Shown piece after piece: positions 26,001 through 31,183 of a DNA stretch of 31,183 nt. Numbering within the stretch: position 1 is the first letter of the stretch; each line of letters begins with the position of its first letter. A program made the translations under genes and the position numbers. The notes under the pieces are model-generated. The model had not been told where the DNA came from and ran no database searches. It saw only the letters and a list, made by a program, of their open reading frames with translations. Source of the stretch: Planctomycetota bacterium (GTDB taxonomy: Bacteria > Planctomycetota > Phycisphaerae > WQYP01); NCBI GenBank assembly GCA_021809365.1, contig JAKBAC010000025.1:1-31183 (forward strand). The letters run 5' to 3'.

Positions 26001-26168
26001 CGAAGCACAAATCACCGCCCGGCACGCGGCCAGCGGTCGCCGCGCCCACCAGATATGCAACGTGGAAATATGCCCATGCCGAATCGACTTCTCCCGCCGC
26101 GCTTGGGCCGAGATACGCTTAATGGGCAAATCCACTTCGATAAGGCGTTGGGGATAGGTGTTGGTCAT
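22998..26168 (-). CDS. DUF1156 DNA methylase, anti-phage associated
   Basis: A 1056-residue DNA methyltransferase. It opens with the DUF1156 motif (RLIEVDLPIKRIS at 8-20, then HISTLHIWWARRPLAACRA at 33-51). The SAM-binding site is VVDPFAGGGSIPLEALR (185-201), and the catalytic motif is FVTDPPYYDAVPY (603-615), indicating amino (N6-adenine or N4-cytosine) methylation. Cys276/281 and Cys369/371/372 (TARGSATCPCCGY-like) probably form a zinc ribbon. DUF1156 methylases pair with DUF499 ATPases and helicases in anti-phage loci, as here. ATG 26168 overlaps the preceding stop in ATGA. Two stretches look inserted: about 315-340 with two DRQ words and an acidic linker about 855-895 whose DNA contains the genome's AACGAACAACG repeat. 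Confidence 0.93.
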   Translation of the reverse strand: MTNTYPQRLIEVDLPIKRISAQARREKSIRHGHISTLHIWWARRPLAACRAVICASLWPDPADPLCPPTFRRAAADAMVAFAKAVLADSKATETCDPESWKRYGELAKRQTALDLVTLPVPRRNGDPPPATPTDLELLRVLLLDFIADFAAWEASTQKIFLSTARALTQAAHESLGGAPGTRPLVVDPFAGGGSIPLEALRVGADAFASDLNPVAVLLNKVVLEYIPKYGRQLADEVRKWGQWIKERAEKELSEYYPKDPDGATPIAYLWARTIQCEGPNCGAEVPLMRSLWLAKKANKKCALRYKIIHGDNPNCDIPSRDRQEAESAIDVTRDRQGAAHPPHLEFEIFEPRSDKEVGGGTVARGSATCPCCGYTTPVASVRVQLKARKGGAADARLFAVVTTRADQQGRFYRLPNERDLRATAAAAKELEKRRKEHTGPLSLVPEEPLPPQGTLGFRVQLYGMEQWCDLFTPRQALALTTLSRLVREAGEILKNGNGIELAAAVQTGLSCAVSRMADQSSSLVAWASTIEVVTHTFGRQALPIAWDFVEPQINAGSGGDWGGAVSWVARVCEHITDSSVPTAHVEIAGAAKHPLPDDIVSAFVTDPPYYDAVPYADLSDFFYVWLKRTLPALLADGFSGELVPKADECIVDEIKGKDKAYFEKTMAAAMAEGRRILHPYGVGIVVFAHKSTSGWEAQLQAMVDAGWIITGSWPIDTERAARMRARDSAALASSVHLVCRPRENGDGSVRTDAVGDWRTVLQELPQRIHQWMPRLEAEGVVGADAIFACLGPALEIFSRYSRVEKANGEKVTLREYLEHVWAAVAQEALRLVFSGADAGALEADARLTAIWLWTMGVGNEQRSTDNDQPDGERSDGEGDAEDDAEDSTGKAGANKTGYTLEYDAARKIAQGLGANLEQMADVVEVKGDKARLLAVAERTRILFGKDEGQVPQKARKKARQANLFAGIDELENEDGGWGDKSVPKLGHTVLDRVHQSMILFAAGRGEAVKRFLVEEGAGRDGKFWKLAQSLSALYPVGTDEKRWVDGVLARKKGLGL
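23566..23602 (-). repeat. AACGAACAACG repeat inside the methylase gene
   Basis: On the minus strand GGCAACGAACAACGCTCAAC continuing to GGACAACGATC matches the repeat words of the 17-kb block and the 8.6-kb spacer. In frame it encodes GNEQRSTDNDQ in a low-complexity acidic linker. Confidence 0.7.
25156..25216 (-). repeat. Paired CCGYCAGG-type repeat inside the methylase gene
   Basis: On the plus strand CTCCCTGGCGGTCGCGG and TTCCTGACGGTCGCGGCTCG occur within about 60 bases. They encode the two DRQ words (SRDRQEAES and TRDRQGAAH) between the two halves of the putative zinc ribbon. Confidence 0.55.
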
Positions 26169-27523
26169 TGTTTCACCACCACAACATTATCCACATCCGC
26201 TTTGAGCCACCCGGATTCGTTGAGCAGGATGTTCCTAAAATCTTCCTTTGTTTTTCTACCCCGCTCCACGAGATCCGCGAAGCGCAGTAAATCCAGCGTG
26301 CGGATCAGCAGTACCTTGTCTTGGACAGCCTTTTCGATGATCTCGGAATTTGGCGGCTGATCCTTGCCACCCAACGACTCTGCGGAACGGAAGGTATTGA
26401 CAATGGCGATGCCGGGAACCGTTGCCGACAGCCCAAGCCGCTCCCGATGGTCATCAACCTGATTGACCAGTTTCCGGTCAAAATTCCCGTTGATCCCCTT
26501 AATTTCGATTACCGCCAGAATCCTTCCATCCGCACCGCGCAGTGTTGCGTCCTCGACTTTCCTGGAATCATCAATGTCTAAGTTGAGGCCGAAAAAGTGA
26601 TCCATGATCTTCCCAATCGCTTCCACCAGCGGATCGGATTGCAAGCAAAGGGCGGCCTTGAAATCTTGGTAAGCCGAGACTTTTGTTTCGAGACTCTCAA
26701 ATTGCTTTCGGTGCCCTTCCGCTTCTACCTTCATGTCTTTTTCTCTGTTAAACGCAAACTCGGCAACCCACTCGGGAATCTCTCGTGAAACCCGTTTGCG
26801 ATAGGCGATGGCGGCGGCGACGGAGGCAGAGGCCATTTCAACTGCCTGTCGATGGGTCTGTGGGTGAGCACATGGAAGAAAAAATATCTTGTCAGAAAGG
26901 ACCAATCCAAAAACCGCTTTGCCGGTACCGCACACAACCGCAATGCGACTTGAATTTCCACGCGGCGGTGCCATGCCCACGTATCCTGCTCCGTATTTGT
27001 CTATGTATTCGCTGAATTCGGGAATAGCGCTTTGAAGCGCGGGATGCGGTTCCGAGTCGCTCCGCCAGGAGATGTCCAGTTTGGAAGTGACCCTCCTGAA
27101 AAGGTCGCTTGTCGTGCCGCCGCTCCAAAGGGCGGTAGGGTCAGGAAGAAATGGCAGCAAAAAAATAAACGGATGGCCTTGCCCGACCATCGTAAAGAAC
27201 TGGCGTTCACGCTGATCGAGATCGGCAGTATTTACACATTGCGAGACCCTTCCGACCGGCGAAGGAACCAATTCTTCAAATGCGCCGGCGAAAACGACAA
27301 CGCCGTCATAAGCCTGAAAGGCCACACCTGCTCCCATCGGCTCATTGTGCAGATCAAAACCATCCTCGGAATGAACACGTCGAGCTACATCACTATTGGC
27401 CCTCGGAAGTCCGTATGCAAGGAATTTCAATGGCCTGGCCTGCGGGGGTGCCGGCAGCGCCGGCACCGCCTGGTGAGCATCCGTGGTCCGTTGCGGCTTT
27501 CCTTGTTTCTGATTAAACATCAT
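26165..27523 (-). CDS. Putative PD-(D/E)XK nuclease-like protein (452 aa), unrecognised family
   Basis: I do not recognise the family. The C-terminal half carries a restriction-endonuclease-like signature: Asp325 in KVEDATLRG, a 14-residue hairpin-length gap, then VIEIKGING with Glu340 and Lys342, followed by LVNQVDDHRERLG. Near the end LLIRTLDLLRFADLVE resembles the last strand and helix of that fold. The N-terminal half has no recognised motif. The start is uncertain: ATG 27523 or 27520 lie just after AAGGTG, while an upstream ATG at 27634 would add an Arg-rich, non-conserved-looking stretch and overlap the previous gene by 17 bases. The stop overlaps the methylase ATG (ATGA). A role as a nuclease of the defence system is inference. 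Confidence 0.75.
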   Translation of the reverse strand: MMFNQKQGKPQRTTDAHQAVPALPAPPQARPLKFLAYGLPRANSDVARRVHSEDGFDLHNEPMGAGVAFQAYDGVVVFAGAFEELVPSPVGRVSQCVNTADLDQRERQFFTMVGQGHPFIFLLPFLPDPTALWSGGTTSDLFRRVTSKLDISWRSDSEPHPALQSAIPEFSEYIDKYGAGYVGMAPPRGNSSRIAVVCGTGKAVFGLVLSDKIFFLPCAHPQTHRQAVEMASASVAAAIAYRKRVSREIPEWVAEFAFNREKDMKVEAEGHRKQFESLETKVSAYQDFKAALCLQSDPLVEAIGKIMDHFFGLNLDIDDSRKVEDATLRGADGRILAVIEIKGINGNFDRKLVNQVDDHRERLGLSATVPGIAIVNTFRSAESLGGKDQPPNSEIIEKAVQDKVLLIRTLDLLRFADLVERGRKTKEDFRNILLNESGWLKADVDNVVVVKQ

Positions 27524-27617
27524 CACCTTACCGAAACAGCGCCGTACCAGAGTTGGCCGCCCGCCAACGCGGCCTGTGTGCCGCTCCCAGTACCCGCGCT
27601 CTGCCTTCGCAACCCGT

Positions 27618-28769
27618 TCACGCCGCACCTTCATCTTCCGGAAAAAGTGTGCCCTGCCGATTGTCGTTCCAGCTTTCGTCAATCTCGCCGCGCAGTGCCT
27701 CGATAACCTCCGCTTTTGTCGCGTCGTCCGCAAGCGTCACGACTATATCGCCTGGTGGGGCTGGCACATTGGTGGCGAGAGCCTCCGATTTTGCCATCCC
27801 GATTCTCTGACGGATCAGATCACGGGCATTTCTTCGCAGAAATTTCTTCTCCTCATTATTTTCCCAGCGCTCAAAATGCCCCAGAGTCGCGTGGCAGAGT
27901 GCCTCATCAACCCGCAGGTTAACGACGGCGGGTACTGTCGCCGGGCCGATCTGCATTACCACCCATGCCAGTATCCGGTTGCCAAAGAGTCGCTTTGCAG
28001 GCGCGTCAGAACTCGCGCCGCCACGCGGAATCCAGGGGATAATATACATGGGGCGGGGGTCGAAATTGGCGCCGGCGGTTTGCTGAACCCGCCACGATTG
28101 CGGTTTGGACGAGCCGGGAATCCAAGGAGGATGCGGTTGTTTCGTCTTAAGTTTCCGCGCCCGCATGACAATCCACCCGCCCTTAACCTCCAACGCGAAC
28201 GCCGCCAAACCGGCGGTTGCGAATCCGGATTTGTGAAGCCCTTCCTTGATAGACTCAACACCTCTGGTCTGATCGGCCCGGCCGTTGGACGGAAAGACGT
28301 AGGCGACCACCGCGTCCTTAACGCCTGTGGGTTTAAGTGCCAAGGCTCCGGAAAGCACACCAGGTTCATTAAGCAAAAGCCCTCCGGCCTGTCGCTGAGG
28401 CCGAAGGTGATCCACTGGTTGGCCGCTGCCATCACCAAAAAGAGACTTCTTGCATTCTACAACGGCAAATTCATCGGAATCGGTTTTCATGACGACATCC
28501 GGGCGCGGAGAGTCGCTCACTTCTACACCGCTTTTTCTTAATTTTTCGCGAAGCTCCAAGGGCAGCGGCAGTGATGGCTCGATTGCGTACAACTTAAAGC
28601 CCGCGTCCCAGAATATGGGTTTAACCATTATGGAGATCGAGGCTGTATTTGTATCCCGCTGTTTGGAAGTTTTGCGCGCCTTGCCGCGCGATGGAGGTGC
28701 CGGTTGAAGCATCCAGAGCACGAGATTGAGTTGGTAAAGTTCATCCCCGATCAATGTCTCGAAGTTCAT
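27618..28769 (-). CDS. Putative PD-(D/E)XK nuclease-like protein (383 aa), unrecognised family
   Basis: Not recognised by family. Residues 90-107 read PDVVMKTDSDEFAVVECK, with Asp91, Glu105 and Lys107 in the spacing and strand context of a PD-(D/E)XK active site. Before it, residues 50-85 could supply the first helix. Residues 190-215 (GGWIVMRARKLK) and 235-250 (DPRPMYIIPWIPRGG) are well-formed strands. The Lys/Arg-rich stretch at 28-38 may contact nucleic acid. ATG 28767-28769 overlaps the stop of the upstream gene as ATGA. The combination with the downstream D...ExK protein suggests two different nucleases or one nuclease and one structural homologue. No specific function can be named. Confidence 0.78.
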   Translation of the reverse strand: MNFETLIGDELYQLNLVLWMLQPAPPSRGKARKTSKQRDTNTASISIMVKPIFWDAGFKLYAIEPSLPLPLELREKLRKSGVEVSDSPRPDVVMKTDSDEFAVVECKKSLFGDGSGQPVDHLRPQRQAGGLLLNEPGVLSGALALKPTGVKDAVVAYVFPSNGRADQTRGVESIKEGLHKSGFATAGLAAFALEVKGGWIVMRARKLKTKQPHPPWIPGSSKPQSWRVQQTAGANFDPRPMYIIPWIPRGGASSDAPAKRLFGNRILAWVVMQIGPATVPAVVNLRVDEALCHATLGHFERWENNEEKKFLRRNARDLIRQRIGMAKSEALATNVPAPPGDIVVTLADDATKAEVIEALRGEIDESWNDNRQGTLFPEDEGAA

Positions 28770-30010
28770 TGGATCGCTCCCTCACCGTCAGCTGACCTGG
28801 TTGCGAGAAGGTCGTCATATCGCCGATCCCCGACCCAAACCTCCACCGCCGGATCAAGGTACTGCTGCACATTGGTCACCAGCCGGTTGATCGTGTTTCC
28901 GCAAGTACCTTCCGGGACGATAGCCACCAACTGCTTCTCGGTGATCTCCAGAAACAGGGGTTGCCAGATATGGCGGTCAACTGCGTAGACATGCACCTTT
29001 GTCTGTCCAAGCCACACCGGATCGCCCCATAATCCAAAGCGACTATGCATTCGGTTGAATGTGGCGTGAATAAACGTTTTAAACGTAGATTGGCTCAACG
29101 CCTCCTGGAAAACCAGATAGACCGGGGCACCGAGGAGTTCCCTTTTTTCTCCGGCGGTGGACATGCTGGTGCGCTCCAGGCTACCCCAGGCCGCCTTCTC
29201 CGTTAATTCGGTAGCCATTTTGTAGCGGCCAAGAACAAACTCCACATGTTGGCGGTGGTCCTTAAAGCTGTCGCTGCGGTTTGTCACCTTGCCGTTGAAA
29301 AAGAAATCATGGCCGCCGCGGCCCGTGGCCGGGAAGCGTAACTGCGCAATGGCGTTGAGCGGCTGGTAGAGACCACGCATCTTTGGAAGGATCTTTTCCA
29401 GAACGCTCAGCCGTTCAACAATCGTTGTTTTAGTGGATCGGCGCTCGACCACCGGTTGATCCCCGTCATCACGAATGCGTACGCTTGTATCCGAATCAGC
29501 CTGGCCGGATTCCAAGTCTCCGTATTCGCCGGATTCGTAGACATTGGCGTATTGGAATACCATGCGCCCATAACGGTGCTTAGGCGTATTGCCGAGGATA
29601 AATTTAAAAAGATCCGCGAACGCCCGCCCGCTGATCCACAGGCGATCCAGCATTGCATTTTGTTGGACTAAGTTCTTCACGAACCGGTCAGCAATGTACG
29701 AGTCTTCAAGGCTGTAGAAAACCGGGTAGCGCGGCAGCAGTTTCTCGACCAACCCGATTACCCGCTTCTCACGCTGGTCGAACGCCCGGAAAAGTGTTTC
29801 ATCTATCGCAGTGAGGGTTACGCCGACAGCGGCAAACAATCCATCAACCGAGGGCTCAGTCACATGAGCCGGAACTGTCTCCAACATATACGTCTTGAGC
29901 AGCGGACGGCCAGTCTTTTGATCGTTGGCGAGCTCATCCTGCCGCTCGGATGAATATCCATCCAAGGCCTGTATCGCCTCCTCGCGTGTTTTGACGTTAT
30001 CCAGCGTCAC
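28766..30010 (-). CDS. Unrecognised 414-residue protein of the defence operon
   Basis: No family or catalytic motif recognised. It starts at GTG 30010, supported by GGAG eight bases upstream. There is no signal peptide or membrane segment. The first 130 residues look helical and charged (EEAIQALDGYSSERQDELAND). A charged, probably disordered stretch about 160-190 (YESGEYGDLESGQADSD) separates this from a more globular half with LRFPATGRGGHDFFF, GAPVYLVFQEAL and FGLWGDPVWLGQTKVHVYAVDRHIW. The order, direction and ATGA coupling to the next gene show it belongs to the operon. It could be a sensor, adaptor or non-enzymatic subunit; nothing seen favours one. Confidence 0.8.
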   Translation of the reverse strand: MTLDNVKTREEAIQALDGYSSERQDELANDQKTGRPLLKTYMLETVPAHVTEPSVDGLFAAVGVTLTAIDETLFRAFDQREKRVIGLVEKLLPRYPVFYSLEDSYIADRFVKNLVQQNAMLDRLWISGRAFADLFKFILGNTPKHRYGRMVFQYANVYESGEYGDLESGQADSDTSVRIRDDGDQPVVERRSTKTTIVERLSVLEKILPKMRGLYQPLNAIAQLRFPATGRGGHDFFFNGKVTNRSDSFKDHRQHVEFVLGRYKMATELTEKAAWGSLERTSMSTAGEKRELLGAPVYLVFQEALSQSTFKTFIHATFNRMHSRFGLWGDPVWLGQTKVHVYAVDRHIWQPLFLEITEKQLVAIVPEGTCGNTINRLVTNVQQYLDPAVEVWVGDRRYDDLLATRSADGEGAIQ

Positions 30011-30183
30011 GAGCCTGACTCCAATGCAAAAAACGGCCTACAGGTTTCGCCAGCGGGGACCCCGCACTACTGGCCATTACCACCCGGTTTCCGCCGATGT
30101 ATTTTCTGGCCAACGGGCACGAGGACATTGTACAATAAATGGGCACACGGGCGAACATCCCATTGCCCGCCACTGCGGCCAAA
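30011..30183. other. Short spacer between the helicase-like gene and the rest of the operon
   Basis: 173 bases with no convincing gene. It contains the palindrome GCGGGGACCCCGC (30053-30065), no T-run that would make a terminator, and no strong promoter. Read-through transcription is likely. Confidence 0.5.
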
Positions 30184-31183
30184 TTATTTCCCCTCCGCCC
30201 CCAATATCGCCGCCGCCGGCGCGGAGTAATGCTCCACCGCCATGACTTCGCGCCAGCCTAACCGGGCTGGATCACGTATTACATGCACTTCCGGCTTGCT
30301 GCCGCAGTTATACACCACGTACAGCCAATAATCATGTTTCAGCCGCGCCGCGGTCTTGTATTCATTGCTGCTTAATGCTATCTCACCGATGCCGCTGCGG
30401 CCCTTCACTTCGATAAATCGCACTTCAACAGCTGTAGCGGCGTCCTCCGGATGGGGTTTACGCGAAATTAAATCAAATCCGCGATCCTGCGTTTCCACGC
30501 TTTCCACATTCCGGCCCTGCGCTTTTTCATAGGCCGTCACCGTTTCCACCGCGATGCGCTCAATATCATCATCCCGCACCATCGCCGCCATGCCGGGGTT
30601 CGCCCGTTCCGGGTGCGGCAGTACCCACGCCGCGCCAACAAATTGAATACCACCAATGGCACATTGATGTTCCTGATCCAGTTCCCGCAGGCGGTTTTCC
30701 AGACGGTGGTTCAGGTCTTCAATACGGTCAGCGGCCTGCTTGATATTTCCCGCCAGTTGCGGTGATTTATCCCCGTTTTGCTGCTGTTCCGATAGCCGGG
30801 CAAAGGTCAGGTTCTGCCGGTGTATAAGCTCATTGAGGCTGATGTTGACGTGCTGGCGCACAACCTCAATTTCCCTTTGTCGGCCAGCGACGGTCTCTTC
30901 CAGAAAGCCCTTGAGTTCGCGCTCCATCAGCGCCCGTTCGAGGTCCAACCGCGTTGGCAAACCGCTGCTCGAGGGTGCTTGTGTCCCTTCCGGTGCCGGT
31001 GATAAATCCAAAAAAACAGTGGGCTGCCTGATGGCAATGGTGCCCTGCGCATCGCTGTAGACCGCAAAAAGTCGCCGATGCAGTTGATTACCGCGTCCAT
31101 CCTTGATGGACGCGGAAAACACATCCAGTCGGTACGGTACCGAGTGATGCAAATCGTAAAAAACCGCCCCGCAAAACAGTTCA
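30184..31183 (-). CDS. C-terminal part of a large protein with a DUF3883-like domain, probably the SNF2-type helicase of the system
   Basis: The frame is open to the right edge; 332 codons plus the stop are in the window. The visible part is not a whole protein: an ATG is lacking at its apparent beginning (a TTG would be needed) and in-frame coding sequence continues upstream (ELFCGAVFYDL). A beta-rich segment with PTVFLDLSPAPEG is followed by a long coiled-coil-like helix pair (residues rich in E, R, L, Q) and a terminal DUF3883-like domain: DRGFDLISRK, then VRFIEVKGRSGIGEIALSSNEY and DYWLYVVYNC, which has a D...ExK restriction-nuclease-like pattern. DUF3883 tails are typical of large SNF2/HepA-type helicases in defence islands. 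The helicase motifs must lie outside the window, so the helicase call is inference. Confidence 0.75.
   Translation of the reverse strand, partial: ELFCGAVFYDLHHSVPYRLDVFSASIKDGRGNQLHRRLFAVYSDAQGTIAIRQPTVFLDLSPAPEGTQAPSSSGLPTRLDLERALMERELKGFLEETVAGRQREIEVVRQHVNISLNELIHRQNLTFARLSEQQQNGDKSPQLAGNIKQAADRIEDLNHRLENRLRELDQEHQCAIGGIQFVGAAWVLPHPERANPGMAAMVRDDDIERIAVETVTAYEKAQGRNVESVETQDRGFDLISRKPHPEDAATAVEVRFIEVKGRSGIGEIALSSNEYKTAARLKHDYWLYVVYNCGSKPEVHVIRDPARLGWREVMAVEHYSAPAAAILGAEGK

Noticed and set aside
18410..26168. Alternative reading of the operon as DISARM or BREX
   Set aside because: No DrmB/DUF1998, phospholipase-D-type DrmC, BrxC/PglY, PglZ or Lon-like protein is seen; DUF1156 plus DUF499 points to the Hma-like type.
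27524..27733. N-terminal extension of the 452-aa nuclease-like protein
   Set aside because: It overlaps the previous gene, is strikingly Arg-rich and lacks a ribosome-binding site; AAGGTG before ATG 27523/27520 is a better start.
30184..31152. Complete 322-codon gene starting at 31152
   Set aside because: The codon there is TTG without a ribosome-binding site and the frame continues openly to the window edge, so it is the end of a larger gene.

Overview
This is a bacterial window of about 57-60% GC by eye. It probably comes from a planctomycete-like genome, perhaps from the Phycisphaerae. That placement is an inference from gene style: a very large secreted PQQ-propeller/TPR protein, a phosphate:H+ symporter-type MFS protein, an ImuB/DnaE2 pair, and intergenic spacers full of short repeat words (AACGAACAACG, GACAGGAGATAGGAG, TTTTCAGTGTTCAG, ACCACAAAGACACG) of a kind common in such genomes. 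No rRNA, tRNA, CRISPR array or transposase is visible. Every gene I accept is on the minus strand, so the window reads from right to left.

Left part (1-16.7 kb), in reading order: a sulfotransferase; the translesion-synthesis genes imuB and dnaE2, with a candidate SOS operator in front; a PHS-type MFS transporter closed by a strong terminator; an arsenic operon (an ArsD metallochaperone fused to an AhpD-like domain, then a two-domain ArsA ATPase with all three metalloid cysteines); 5'-methylthioadenosine phosphorylase; and a huge exported PQQ/TPR protein that runs off the left edge. A 25-codon ORF with a type IV prepilin-like signal and a strong ribosome-binding site lies upstream of the sulfotransferase.

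Middle (about 16.97-18.41 kb): roughly 1.4 kb with no credible gene, built from several families of short direct repeats. Related words recur, inverted, in the 8.4-8.7 kb spacer and even inside the coding sequence of the DNA methylase.

Right part (18.4-31.2 kb): a defence-type operon. In reading order it has the C-terminal end of a large protein with a DUF3883-like nuclease domain (probably a SNF2-type helicase, cut by the window edge), an unrecognised 414-residue protein, two different proteins each with a PD-(D/E)XK-like D...ExK signature, a DUF1156 DNA methylase with a DPPY motif, a Schlafen-AlbA_2/GHKL-type ATP-binding protein, and a DUF499 P-loop ATPase. Three of the junctions are ATGA start/stop overlaps, so the genes are translationally coupled. 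DUF1156 methylase + DUF499 ATPase + large helicase is the recognised core of an anti-phage helicase-methylase-ATPase (Hma-like) system. The three proteins between helicase and methylase are not the accessory I would expect (DUF3780), and they are the best candidate here for an undescribed variant.
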